From Fusobacterium sp. IOR10 (GTDB lineage Bacteria > Fusobacteriota > Fusobacteriia > Fusobacteriales > Fusobacteriaceae), in NCBI RefSeq assembly GCF_010367435.1, contig NZ_WJWY01000022.1, positions 1 to 35,685 on the forward strand: 35,685 nucleotides of DNA, written 5' to 3'. This document shows, one piece after another, positions 15,567 through 24,327 of the stretch (positions within the stretch are counted from its first letter, which is position 1; every line of letters begins with the position of its first letter). The position numbers and the translations under genes were made by a program. The notes beneath the pieces are model-generated. The model was not told the DNA's origin. It searched no databases and saw only the letters and a list, made by a program, of their open reading frames with translations.

Positions 15567-16985
15567 TTAATGTTTTGTTTTAGGTGGATGATATCTATTG
15601 GCAGGATTCCATAAAATATATTCATGGATACCTAAATCCTTAAGTGCATCAATTTGCAATTGAACTTCTTTATGCCCATAGGGAATGTAACCCTTAACCC
15701 ATCTTGCAGTAAAATCTTGAATCCAAGGTCTTATGGAAGCAGGATTATCAATATTATTATTTCTATTAATAGAATCTAGAGCACAGTGATAAATTATTTT
15801 ATATGGATCAGCATCTGGAGTTGGAACCCCATAAGAATGTCTAGCATAATGGCTAGGATACATCATAGGAGAAAGACTATCAGTGTACCCACTCATTGCT
15901 TCCCAATATTGCCCAAGACCCATATCATCTTTAAATGTTCCAATTTGTCCATAAATATCAGCACTTAAATAGATCCCAAGGGGAGAAAGTTCTGATTTAG
16001 CATATTTAAGATATCTTTGTATAGTAACAGGTTTTCCTTCATTTTTTTGATTAGGATAGATAACTGTTTTATCAAGCTTTCCACCATTTGATGCTGGAAA
16101 TCTAACATAATCAAATTGGATTTCATTAAATCCAACCTTTGCAGCTTCCTTAGCAACAGCAACATTATATTTCCAAAGATTCTCATCATATGGGGATATC
16201 CATACTATTTTATCATTATTAGTGTAGGGAGTGTTGTCCTTTCTTTTTCTAATGATTTTTTCAGGATGAGCTTTTCCGTAGGAAGGATCTTTAAATGATA
16301 CAATTCTAGCAATTGTATAAATATTATTATCCTTTAATTTTCTCATAACTTTTTCAATGTTTTTAACATAATAACGATTAAGTGCATAGGGATTATATTC
16401 CAAAAGGGATTCATCCATTTTCCAAGAAAGATATCCATAATCATTTTTAACATCAATAATAAAAGCATTAATTTCACTTTCATTTGCCAACTTAATTAAA
16501 GAGTCCATCTTCTTAGTAGAAGAAAAGGAATTAAAACTAACATAGATTCCTTTAACATCTATTTTTTTATTATTTTTATAACTTTCCTTTTTTGGAAAAT
16601 CTTTATATTCAATATCTTTCCAATTTTGGTGAAGAAGGTTAGTATAATTAGGAGTTAAATATTTTGTTCTAACCCATCCAATTTTAGTTTTTAAATTATG
16701 TGTGTATTTAACCTTAGTCCATAATTCTGTAGTTACGGTTTTTACAATAACTTCTTTATTATCTTTTTTAATTTTTTTATTTTTTTGAATTTCAATTTTC
16801 TTATCTCCTAAAACTTCAACTCGAGTTTTAGATGTTATTCTTCCAATTGATTTTTTTTCATTTAGTGAACTAACTATATTAACATTAGAACGGTTAGTGT
16901 ATAAGTAATATTGTTTTCCAAAAATACATGTGGAAAATAAAAGTAGTAAAGATATTATGTATATAATTCTAAAATTTTTTTTCAA
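15567..16985 (-). CDS. Exported glycoside-hydrolase-like protein (DUF4015) with an N-terminal SH3-like region
   Basis: 472 residues. A Lys-rich start plus hydrophobic stretch (about 5-23) is a signal peptide; Cys20 (FSTC) is only a weak lipobox. Residues 25-110 resemble a bacterial SH3-like domain (variable basic insert, then WVRTKYLTP). The rest matches the DUF4015 TIM-barrel family: VKGIYVSFNSF, NAFIIDVKNDYGYLSW, FDYVRFPASN near residue 290, DIYGQIG, LSPMMYPSHY and EYILWNPANRY. The family is predicted to hydrolyse glycans; the substrate is unknown, but an SH3-like domain suggests the cell wall. The start is TTG with GGAGG seven bases upstream. The gene is divergent from the M16 protease gene. 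Confidence 0.8.
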   Translation of the reverse strand: MKKNFRIIYIISLLLLFSTCIFGKQYYLYTNRSNVNIVSSLNEKKSIGRITSKTRVEVLGDKKIEIQKNKKIKKDNKEVIVKTVTTELWTKVKYTHNLKTKIGWVRTKYLTPNYTNLLHQNWKDIEYKDFPKKESYKNNKKIDVKGIYVSFNSFSSTKKMDSLIKLANESEINAFIIDVKNDYGYLSWKMDESLLEYNPYALNRYYVKNIEKVMRKLKDNNIYTIARIVSFKDPSYGKAHPEKIIRKRKDNTPYTNNDKIVWISPYDENLWKYNVAVAKEAAKVGFNEIQFDYVRFPASNGGKLDKTVIYPNQKNEGKPVTIQRYLKYAKSELSPLGIYLSADIYGQIGTFKDDMGLGQYWEAMSGYTDSLSPMMYPSHYARHSYGVPTPDADPYKIIYHCALDSINRNNNIDNPASIRPWIQDFTARWVKGYIPYGHKEVQLQIDALKDLGIHEYILWNPANRYHPPKTKH

Positions 16986-17101
16986 AGTAGTCCTCCATAA
17001 AATATGTTAATGTTCTTAAATTATATCATAAATAGATATTTTTAATAGGGGTTTTATGATAAAATTAAAATAGAAGCTACGAAAGAATAAAAGGAGAAAA
17101 T

Positions 17102-20100
17102 ATGTTTAAAAAATTATTTGTTATTATAATGATGGTACTTAATAGTTTGTGTTTTGCTCAAATAAAAGGCAATTCTAAAGATTTAATAGTTGAAAAATTA
17201 GACAATGGTATGACATATTATTTTTATAAAAATAAAAAACCTGAAAATAGGGTATCAATAAATATTCTAGTAAAGGCAGGCTCTTTACAGGAAAAAGAAA
17301 ATCAAAGGGGATTAGCTCATTTTTTAGAACATATGTGTTTCAATGGTACTGAAAATTATAAAAAAAATAGTATTGTTAAATATTTCGAATCAATAGGTCT
17401 TAGTTTTGGTGGAGATTTAAATGCGCATACTAGTTTTTATGAAACTGTTTATAAATTGAATTTACCAACAGATGATAGAAATAAATTTCAAAAGGGAATG
17501 GAAATATTATATGAAATGGTTTTTAAAGCCACTTTAAATCAAGAGGATATTGATTCAGAGGGAAAAATAATAAAGGAAGAGTGGAGATTAGGACAAGGAT
17601 TATCAGATAGAGTTTATAAACAAATTTATCAAAAAGCTGTATTTAAAAATTCAAAATATGAAAAGAGAAGAGTTATAGGTGATATGGCAGTGGTTGAAAG
17701 TGCTAAGACAGAAAATATGAAAGAATTTTATCATAAATGGTATCACCCTGAAAATATGGCAATAGTAGTAGTTGGAGATGTGGATAAAAAATATTTAGAT
17801 GGTGTTGTAAAAAAATATTTTAATAAAAAAACAGAAAGAAAATATACAGTTCCTAAAAAATATCCATTAAAAGAACTAAAAGATAATTATATAATATTTA
17901 AAGACAAGGAAATTAAAGTTCCAGAATTTCAAATTACTTATAGAAAAGATAGAACCTTAGTATATGATGAAAAATATTTCAAAAAAATTGTAGGGAAAAC
18001 CCTTGTGAAAAGATTATTCAAAAATAGATGTTATAGAGAAATAGGAGAAGGAAATACAAGTTTACTAGATGTTGATTTAAGTGACGATATTTATATGAAA
18101 GATTTCAATGAATCAATTTATGGATTGTTAGCAGAGGGACAAGAAAAAAAAGCTATTAAGACAATATATGATAATTTAAGATATTTAGGGGAAAAACCAA
18201 TTGGAAAAGAAGAGTTGGAATTGGAAAAAAAAGATATTTTAAGTGGTTTGAGTATATTTGTTAAAAATAAAGACTCTATACATAATGGAGAAATAATTGA
18301 AAAAATTAATAAAGTATTTATAACAGATGGAATATTTTTATCTCCAAGGGAAGTTTTGGAAATATATAAAAAGTATTTAAATGAAATAGATCCCTTATAT
18401 ATTGGGGCATTAGCTAGGGAAATATATAATGATAATGGTTCATATATTTTAATTCTTCCTGAAAAGCAAAAGGAAGTATTTAAAAGCAAAGAAGAATTTA
18501 AATTATTTATGGAAAAATTAAGAAATGATGCCTTAAAAGAAAAAGAGTTTATCACTGAAAATATAAAATTAGAAGAAGTGAAATTAAAAAAAGGAAGTAT
18601 TAGTTCTATTGAAAATAAAACTGATTACAAAGAATTAACATTATCAAATGGAATAGAGGTTCTATACAAAGAAACTAAATTTAAAAAAAATGAGGTTTTG
18701 ATTTCTTTATTTAAGGAAGAGGGAACTTCCACTGAAAATTATGAAAATTATTTAAATACTTTTATGGGAACTTCTGTAATATTAGATTCAGGAGTGGGGA
18801 ACATAGAAGTAAAGGATTTAAATAATTATATGAAGGGAAAAAACTTTAGTGTTGTTCCTTACATTTCAGAGTATAAACAGGGAATAGATATTATATCCAC
18901 AAAGGAAGATTTAAATGAAGCTTTAAAATATTTTTTAAACGCAGTAAAAAATCCAAAAATAGATGATAATATATACAATATAAATATGGAAACTTTAAGA
19001 AAAATAATTGTAAATAGAAAAAATTCTTCTGAAGATGTTTTTCAAGATAAGGGTACAGAAATATTATATAAAAATAATCCAAGAAAAAAATTCATTACAG
19101 AGGAAGAGCTAAATAAAATAACTAAAGAAGGGATACTTGCAACATATAAGAAAAAATTTAGTGATTTTAATGGGTACAAAATAGTTGTGGTTGGCTCTAT
19201 AAAGGAAGATAAATTAAAGGATATTTTAGAAAAATATTTTGCAGCATTGCCAGCAAATACTTCCAATAAAGCTAATAAAATAAAATATAACATTCAATAT
19301 CCAGAGGGGATTATAGATGAAAATGTTGTAAAAGGAATAGACAAAAAAATTAAAGTAAACATTTTTTATCCAATTAAAGTCAAATATAATCAAGAGAATA
19401 AATATTTAGGAAAATCAATAGCTAAAATATTAGAAATTAATTTAACTGAAAACATCCGTGAAAAAATGGGTGGAGTTTATGGAATATCAGTTCATGTGAA
19501 AATGAATAAATTTGAACCAAGTTTATTAATTATTGGATTCTCAACTGATCCTAAAAAGGAATTAGAGGTTAGAAAAGGAATACAAAATGAAGTTGAAAAG
19601 ATAAATAAAGGGGAAATAAATTTAAAAACTTTAAACAGTGTTAGGGAAAATTATAAAAATATTTATGAAAATTTAACAAAGGAAAATTATTATTGGGAGA
19701 TATTCTTAGAAAATAAAATTCTAGAAAGGGAAAAATATGAAAAAATGACTCCTGAAAAGTATAATTTATTGGTTAATGAAAAAAGATTATCTGAATTTGG
19801 GAAAAAATTTATAGATAAAAGAAATTATATAAATATTGTATTAAAACCAGAAAAAGAAAAAAATAGATGGAGGATATATATGAAATTAGAAAAGGGATAC
19901 TTAGAAAGTATAATGGATTTTAATGATGATTTTGTAACTAATAAAGATTATGAAACCTTTAAAACTACAAAATATCCAGACAAAAAAATAGTGGTTCTTT
20001 CTTGTATGGATACAAGACTTACAGAATTATTGCCAAAGGCAATGAATTTAAAAAACGGAGATGCTAAGTTTATAAAAAATGCAGGGGGAGTTGTAATGCA

Positions 20101-20464
20101 TCCCTTTGGAAGTGTTATGAGAAGTATTTTAGTTTGTGTTTATGAGTTCCAAGTAAAAGAAGTTTATGTTGTAGCTCACTTGCACTGTGGTATGAGTAAT
20201 TTAAATACAGAAAAATTAGTTGATAAAATTGTAAAAAGAGGTATAGGAGAAGACACTATAAATTTACTTTCTAATTCAGGAATAGATGTAAAAGAGTGGC
20301 TTAGTGGTTTTGAATCAGTTGAAAGTTCTTTGGTGCAAACAGTTTCTGAAGTTAAAAGCCATCCTTTGATGCCAAAGGATGTTGCTGTGCATGGTCTTAT
20401 AATGGATCCTGAAACTGGAAAACTTCAATTGAAAATTGATGGTTGGGATAATTTAGGGAAATAA
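17102..20464 (+). CDS. M16 zinc metalloprotease read in frame into a C-terminal beta-carbonic anhydrase
   Basis: The open frame codes 1120 residues. Residues 1-19 form a signal peptide (FVIIMMVLNSLCFA). Then come two M16 halves of PqqL/pitrilysin type: HFLEH at 73-77 gives the inverted zinc motif, with the third ligand in KIIKEEWR near 157; the second, inactive half starts around 515 (LSNGIEVLYKE) and includes REKMGGVYGIS. M16 homology ends near residue 920 at VLKPEKEKN. From residue 927 the protein is a full carbonic anhydrase. The join is a seven-A run at 19857-19863 followed by TAG in another frame: one extra A would end the protease there. So this may be two ordinary genes joined by a homopolymer change or error. 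AAGGAG precedes the ATG. Confidence 0.75.
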   Translation: MFKKLFVIIMMVLNSLCFAQIKGNSKDLIVEKLDNGMTYYFYKNKKPENRVSINILVKAGSLQEKENQRGLAHFLEHMCFNGTENYKKNSIVKYFESIGLSFGGDLNAHTSFYETVYKLNLPTDDRNKFQKGMEILYEMVFKATLNQEDIDSEGKIIKEEWRLGQGLSDRVYKQIYQKAVFKNSKYEKRRVIGDMAVVESAKTENMKEFYHKWYHPENMAIVVVGDVDKKYLDGVVKKYFNKKTERKYTVPKKYPLKELKDNYIIFKDKEIKVPEFQITYRKDRTLVYDEKYFKKIVGKTLVKRLFKNRCYREIGEGNTSLLDVDLSDDIYMKDFNESIYGLLAEGQEKKAIKTIYDNLRYLGEKPIGKEELELEKKDILSGLSIFVKNKDSIHNGEIIEKINKVFITDGIFLSPREVLEIYKKYLNEIDPLYIGALAREIYNDNGSYILILPEKQKEVFKSKEEFKLFMEKLRNDALKEKEFITENIKLEEVKLKKGSISSIENKTDYKELTLSNGIEVLYKETKFKKNEVLISLFKEEGTSTENYENYLNTFMGTSVILDSGVGNIEVKDLNNYMKGKNFSVVPYISEYKQGIDIISTKEDLNEALKYFLNAVKNPKIDDNIYNINMETLRKIIVNRKNSSEDVFQDKGTEILYKNNPRKKFITEEELNKITKEGILATYKKKFSDFNGYKIVVVGSIKEDKLKDILEKYFAALPANTSNKANKIKYNIQYPEGIIDENVVKGIDKKIKVNIFYPIKVKYNQENKYLGKSIAKILEINLTENIREKMGGVYGISVHVKMNKFEPSLLIIGFSTDPKKELEVRKGIQNEVEKINKGEINLKTLNSVRENYKNIYENLTKENYYWEIFLENKILEREKYEKMTPEKYNLLVNEKRLSEFGKKFIDKRNYINIVLKPEKEKNRWRIYMKLEKGYLESIMDFNDDFVTNKDYETFKTTKYPDKKIVVLSCMDTRLTELLPKAMNLKNGDAKFIKNAGGVVMHPFGSVMRSILVCVYEFQVKEVYVVAHLHCGMSNLNTEKLVDKIVKRGIGEDTINLLSNSGIDVKEWLSGFESVESSLVQTVSEVKSHPLMPKDVAVHGLIMDPETGKLQLKIDGWDNLGK
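19880..20464 (+). CDS. Beta-class carbonic anhydrase (own start inside the long frame)
   Basis: 194 residues from an ATG with GGAGG six bases upstream (19869-19873), in the same frame as the protease. It interconverts CO2 and bicarbonate. The zinc site is complete: Cys42 with the Asp44-Arg46 dyad in SCMDTR, then His100 and Cys103 in HLHCGM; KNAGG is also present. Natural beta-carbonic anhydrases begin about here, and this one has no signal peptide, so an independent cytosolic enzyme is most likely. As the tail of the secreted protease it would be exported instead, which would be unusual. Eighteen bases separate it from the ATG of the permease gene that follows. Confidence 0.88.
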   Translation: MKLEKGYLESIMDFNDDFVTNKDYETFKTTKYPDKKIVVLSCMDTRLTELLPKAMNLKNGDAKFIKNAGGVVMHPFGSVMRSILVCVYEFQVKEVYVVAHLHCGMSNLNTEKLVDKIVKRGIGEDTINLLSNSGIDVKEWLSGFESVESSLVQTVSEVKSHPLMPKDVAVHGLIMDPETGKLQLKIDGWDNLGK

Positions 20465-20481
20465 TAGTGATTGGAGTAGAG

Positions 20482-21645
20482 ATGTTTGAATTTTTTATAG
20501 CAAGAAAACATATATTTCAAAAGAAAAAACAAAGTTTAATAGGAGTATTGGGAGTTGTAATAGGAATAACAGTTTTAATAGTTTCTTTGGGAATCTCAAA
20601 TGGATTAGATAAGAATATGATAGACAGTATATTATCATTGGGAAGCCATATAACTGTCACAGATACAAGAGTTAAAAAATCTTATAATATTTTAGAAAAA
20701 GAACTTATGAACATAAAAGAAATAAAAGGAATCATTCCTAAAATATCTTCCCAAGGATTAATAAAGTATAAAAATGAATTTGGAGATTATGTTTCAGGGG
20801 TTAAAATAGATGGATTAGATATAGAAAAAGCTGAAAAGGGAATGAATTTAAGCGAAAAAATAGTATATGGTAAATTAGATTTAAAGAAAAAAGATAGTGT
20901 TTATATTGGAAAAGAATTATATAAGGATATGATGGCCAATATTGGTGATAAATTAACTTTAGTTTCCTCTGAAAATCAAGAAATTCCCTTTGTAATAACT
21001 GGAGTTTTTGAAAGTGGATACTATGAGTATGATATGAATATGGTTATAATTCCATTGAAAACTGCTCAGTATATGCTTTATAAAGATGATGAAATATCTA
21101 GTTTAGAAATAAATTTAAAAAATCCTTATGAAGCTAAAAAAGTATCTAATATTTTATTTGATAAATTTAATTTATTTAATAGAACTTGGGGAGATCAAAA
21201 TAAAAATTTATTATCAGCTCTTTCCTTGGAAAAAACAGTTATGGTTGTTGTTTTTTCATTAATAGTATTAATAGCAGCCTTTGTAATATGGGTAATAATG
21301 AATATGCTTGTTAGGGAAAAAATAAAGGATATAGGAATAATGAGAGCCATGGGAGTTTCTAAGAATAGTATTATGAAAATATTTTTATTAGAAGGAATGA
21401 TGATAGGAATAACAGGGGTTATTATAGGAATACTAATCTCCCTTGGTATGCTTTGGATTTTGGAAAATTATACCCTTAGTGGAATCACTTCAATATACTA
21501 TATAAGCAAGGTTCCTGTGGAAATTTCATTTGAGGAAATTTCAGTAATAGTTATTTTAAATTTAATAGTTGTTTTTATATCAAGTGTATTTCCTGCTTAT
21601 AGAGCTGGAAAGCTTGAAACAATGGAGGCTTTAAGACATGAGTAA
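20482..21645 (+). CDS. ABC transporter permease, LolC/LolE (MacB) type
   Basis: 387 residues with one N-terminal membrane helix (about 20-42), a large periplasmic domain (about 45-250) and three C-terminal helices ending in [15 protein letters not shown], the FtsX/MacB_PCD layout. The N-terminus [21 protein letters not shown] and VSLGISNG are typical of LolC/E. With the ATPase overlapping its end it should move lipoproteins from the inner membrane or act as a related mechanotransmission pump. There is only one permease gene, so a homodimer is likely. I prefer the ATG at 20482 with GGAG upstream to the GTG at 20467, which would include the RBS. Confidence 0.83.
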   Translation: MFEFFIARKHIFQKKKQSLIGVLGVVIGITVLIVSLGISNGLDKNMIDSILSLGSHITVTDTRVKKSYNILEKELMNIKEIKGIIPKISSQGLIKYKNEFGDYVSGVKIDGLDIEKAEKGMNLSEKIVYGKLDLKKKDSVYIGKELYKDMMANIGDKLTLVSSENQEIPFVITGVFESGYYEYDMNMVIIPLKTAQYMLYKDDEISSLEINLKNPYEAKKVSNILFDKFNLFNRTWGDQNKNLLSALSLEKTVMVVVFSLIVLIAAFVIWVIMNMLVREKIKDIGIMRAMGVSKNSIMKIFLLEGMMIGITGVIIGILISLGMLWILENYTLSGITSIYYISKVPVEISFEEISVIVILNLIVVFISSVFPAYRAGKLETMEALRHE

Positions 21646-22321
21646 TATTTTAGAACTGAAGAATATAAATAAAACATATAGGGGAAAAACTGAAGATTTA
21701 CATATTTTAAAGGATTTAAACTTAGAGGTTGAAGAGGGAGAATTTATTTCAATTTTAGGTAAGTCTGGATCTGGAAAATCAACATTATTAGGTATAATAG
21801 GTCTTTTGGATAATTTTGATAGTGGAGAAATATATATAAATAATAACAAAATTGATAAATTTGAGTCTAATAAGTTAGACAGATTAAAAAATAAAGATTT
21901 AGGTTTCGTTTTTCAATTTCATTATTTATTACCAGAATTTACTGCTTTGGAAAATGTTATGATTCCCCGTTTAATAGAAGATTTTTCAAATAAAAAAATA
22001 ATAGAAGAAAAAGCGAAAACATTATTGAAAAAAATAGGTCTAGGGGAAAGGTATAACAACAAACCTAGTCAATTATCAGGTGGAGAAAAGCAAAGGGTAG
22101 CAATAGCTAGGGCATTAATAAATGACCCTAAAATAATCTTAGCAGATGAACCTACAGGGAATTTAGATGAAGAAACAAGTGAAGAAATTCATAGGTTGTT
22201 GCAAAAAATAAATAAGGAAAATAATCAAACTATAATAGTTGTAACTCACTCAAAAGAGTTGGCTAATATAACAAACAAGCAATATTTTGTAAAACATGGA
22301 AAATTAGTTTTAGAAAAATAA
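21638..22321 (+). CDS. ABC transporter ATP-binding protein, LolD type
   Basis: 227 residues: Walker [10 protein letters not shown] near 40, Q-loop [16 protein letters not shown] (the LolD/MacB-type wording), signature [15 protein letters not shown], Walker [12 protein letters not shown] and the H-loop VVTHS. It powers the permease just upstream; the ATG at 21638 overlaps that gene's stop by 8 bases, with GGAGG inside the upstream gene, so the two are translationally coupled. Lipoprotein release is the most likely role, since the organism appears to have an outer membrane. MacB-like export of something else is the alternative. Confidence 0.88.
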   Translation: MSNILELKNINKTYRGKTEDLHILKDLNLEVEEGEFISILGKSGSGKSTLLGIIGLLDNFDSGEIYINNNKIDKFESNKLDRLKNKDLGFVFQFHYLLPEFTALENVMIPRLIEDFSNKKIIEEKAKTLLKKIGLGERYNNKPSQLSGGEKQRVAIARALINDPKIILADEPTGNLDEETSEEIHRLLQKINKENNQTIIVVTHSKELANITNKQYFVKHGKLVLEK

Positions 22322-22374
22322 AAATAAAAAAAAGGAATTATTTGAGTTATGGCGAATAATATTATAACAACAGA

Positions 22375-22387
22375 GGGTGAAGCACCC
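22375..22387 (+). other. Small stem-loop in the hpf leader
   Basis: GGGTG, loop AAG, CACCC: a five-bp GC-rich stem in otherwise AT-rich leader, four bases before the RBS (GGAG at 22391-22394). It may affect translation or mRNA stability; no function is proven. Confidence 0.35.
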
Positions 22388-22403
22388 AGAGGAGTGATGA
22401 TTT

Positions 22404-22952
22404 ATGAAAGTTTCTATATTAGGAAGACATTTGACAATAACTAACGCAATTAACGATTACACAGAAAAGAAGGTTTTAAAATTAGAAAAATATTTTAATC
22501 GTATAGGAGACGTGTCAGTAACTTTATCAGCAGTTAAGTTGAAAACAGGACCATCACATACAGCGGAAATGATAACAAATGTTAACGGGAACGTGTTAAA
22601 AGCTGTTTCAACAGAAAAAGTTCTTTATGTTGCAATAGATAAAGCGGCTTCAATTTTAGAAGGACAAGTAAAAAAATATAAATCAAAATTAAGAGATGAT
22701 AATACAGCTGAATCACCAAGAACTTTTAATTTTAATATGGATACAAATGAAGTTTCAACTAGTTGGACAAAACAAATAGTGAAAGTAGAACTTGAAGCTA
22801 AACCAATGAACTTAGAAGAAGCAATACTTCAAATGGAAACAATGGGAAAAGATTTCTATGTTTTCTTTAACGGTGATACTGAAGAAATGAATGTAGTTTA
22901 TAAAAAAAGAGATGGAAATTACGCTCACATAGAACCAAGAGTGGAAAAATAA
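22404..22952 (+). CDS. hpf: Ribosome hibernation-promoting factor, long form
   Basis: 182 residues, the long HPF form. The N-terminal HPF/YfiA domain (about 1-100) begins KVSILGRHLTITNAINDYTE and includes the basic YKSKLRDD end. After a short linker the C-terminal dimerisation domain (about 125-180) has VKVELEAKPMNLEEAILQME and GHDFYVF-like KDFYVFFNGDT. Long HPF dimerises 70S ribosomes into inactive 100S pairs during stationary phase or stress. The ATG is preceded by AGAGGAG. A weak TTGAGT/TATAAC pair (15-base gap) lies upstream, so it may have its own stress-responsive promoter rather than reading through from the ABC genes. Confidence 0.92.
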   Translation: MKVSILGRHLTITNAINDYTEKKVLKLEKYFNRIGDVSVTLSAVKLKTGPSHTAEMITNVNGNVLKAVSTEKVLYVAIDKAASILEGQVKKYKSKLRDDNTAESPRTFNFNMDTNEVSTSWTKQIVKVELEAKPMNLEEAILQMETMGKDFYVFFNGDTEEMNVVYKKRDGNYAHIEPRVEK

Positions 22953-22968
22953 AAAAATACAGCATATA

Positions 22969-22999
22969 AAAATAGTGCATTTTCATGCACTATTTTTTA
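22969..22999. terminator. Bidirectional terminator, hpf / transposase-like gene
   Basis: A perfect 12-bp stem (AAAATAGTGCAT 22969-22980 with 22985-22996), loop TTTC, T-tract after and A-tract before. Confidence 0.88.
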
Positions 23000-23010
23000 T
23001 TTTTTGGATT

Positions 23011-24123
23011 TTAAAATTCAATTGTTCCTATAAATTTTCCATGTGAAAATAAATGTAAGAAACTATAATCTAAAGGATTTGATTTCACCTCTATTTCTTT
23101 TCCATCAAAACTTTTTAAAAGGTTATCCCTATACAATAAATTTTTGAATCTTAAAGCAGAGGATGAAATTTTTCTAGTTGAAGATTGAAGAAAAACATCT
23201 AGCACTCTAAATTGTAGTTGTTTTTCTAACAGTGTATAATCAATAATATAATTATATTTTGTTGAATCTAAATAAATGTAAGAATTTAAGAATGCATTTA
23301 AGTAATCAGATGAAATATTTTTATTTTTAAGTTTAAATTCTTTGTAAATATCTTCCTTTAAAAAATTTATAAATCTTAAAAGTTCGTTATTATTTGGAGT
23401 GTGAGAATACTCAGATAACTTTATTTTAGTTTCATCAAATATTGATTTTGCAATATTTCTTGGAATAGAGTTTTTAGTATCAATTAAAATTTCTTTAGGG
23501 ATATTTAGTTTTCCCTTTAGAGAAGAAACTTTTAAGATACTTTGTCTTATAAATCCAAGTAGGGAATAGATATTTGAAGTTTCAAGTACTATTGAAAAAT
23601 TAATAATGCTTAGATTAGATGCATCAAACATTATAATTAAATTTGGAACCTTTTTAACATTGTTAACATTAAGAAGAATATAAGTAGGTATCTCAATGAC
23701 GATATAAACTTCATTTTCTTTTTTTATTTTTCCAATATGAAAATCTGTTGACTTTTTAAAAAAATGATCAATATTGTTAACTATCCTATAGAAAGTAGGA
23801 TAGCTAATATTGTATTTTTTATTTTTTAAAAAAGAAGTGTATTTATTATAAAGTTTAGATGTATTACCATCATCACTGGTTTCACATAATTTTTTAATTA
23901 ATTTTAAATCCTTTTCGTCTACAGATTTAAAGGAATTTTTATCCTCTCTTTTTTTCTTATCCAATCCAAGCATTCCATTTTCTTTATAAGATTTAGCCCA
24001 TCTTTTTAAAGTGGCATAGGATACTCCAGATTCTATTTCTATTTCTTTTAATTTTTTTTCTTTTCTTAAAAAAGGCTCAATTATCTTAAATCTTTTTATT
24101 TGAATATCATTGCTATTATCCAT
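23011..24123 (-). CDS. Mu/TniA-like transposase relative, probably domesticated
   Basis: 370 residues. An N-terminal helix-turn-helix (LKEIEIESGVSYATLKRWAKSY) is followed by a second DNA-binding region, a diverged rve-like core (about 140-290) and a C-terminal stretch (RFKNLLYRDNLLKSF, FDGKEIEVKSNPLD, HGKFIGTIEF) that reads like the Mu transposase C-terminal beta-barrel. In the core the usual WQxDHT segment reads VIEIPTY (no Asp), the DNG segment reads IDTKNS, and a PNNNELLRF segment keeps the third acidic residue. The catalytic site therefore looks damaged while the frame is fully open. No IS ends or target duplications flank it. It has a good RBS (GGAGG), a shared terminator, and faces away from the PTS gene, so a regulatory role is plausible. 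Assignment is by eye. Confidence 0.6.
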   Translation of the reverse strand: MDNSNDIQIKRFKIIEPFLRKEKKLKEIEIESGVSYATLKRWAKSYKENGMLGLDKKKREDKNSFKSVDEKDLKLIKKLCETSDDGNTSKLYNKYTSFLKNKKYNISYPTFYRIVNNIDHFFKKSTDFHIGKIKKENEVYIVIEIPTYILLNVNNVKKVPNLIIMFDASNLSIINFSIVLETSNIYSLLGFIRQSILKVSSLKGKLNIPKEILIDTKNSIPRNIAKSIFDETKIKLSEYSHTPNNNELLRFINFLKEDIYKEFKLKNKNISSDYLNAFLNSYIYLDSTKYNYIIDYTLLEKQLQFRVLDVFLQSSTRKISSSALRFKNLLYRDNLLKSFDGKEIEVKSNPLDYSFLHLFSHGKFIGTIEF

Positions 24124-24241
24124 AGTTTATTTCCTCCGTCTCTTCTGAAGTATTAATAAATATATACTACTATATAAAAGGCATAAAATCAAATTAAAAG
24201 TTGTTGAAAATAAAAAAAGCTCAAATTAATTGAAAAAAAAC

Positions 24242-24270
24242 TTGACTTTTTTAGAATAAAAAGTTATTAT
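24242..24270 (+). promoter_or_regulatory. Promoter of the PTS EIICB gene
   Basis: TTGACT (24242-24247), 17 bases, TATTAT (24265-24270), in the 204-base gap between the transposase-like gene and the PTS gene. Nothing else in that gap is convincing apart from AT-rich runs. Confidence 0.55.
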
Positions 24271-24327
24271 TTTCTTACATAAAAAGAAAAAATGATACAT
24301 AAAAAACTATAAAAACAAAAAGGAGAG

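Noticed and set aside
15965..16298. Overlapping frames on both strands inside the DUF4015 gene
   Set aside because: Composition shadows without RBS or domain similarity; the DUF4015 frame is continuous and conserved in motif.
18118..19293. Minus-strand frames inside the M16 protease gene
   Set aside because: They are Ser/Phe/Leu-rich, as expected when Lys/Asn-rich coding sequence is read backwards; no supporting signals.
20467..20481. GTG start for the LolC-like permease
   Set aside because: The GGAG that best fits as RBS lies between this GTG and the ATG at 20482, and homologues I recall begin at MFEFF.
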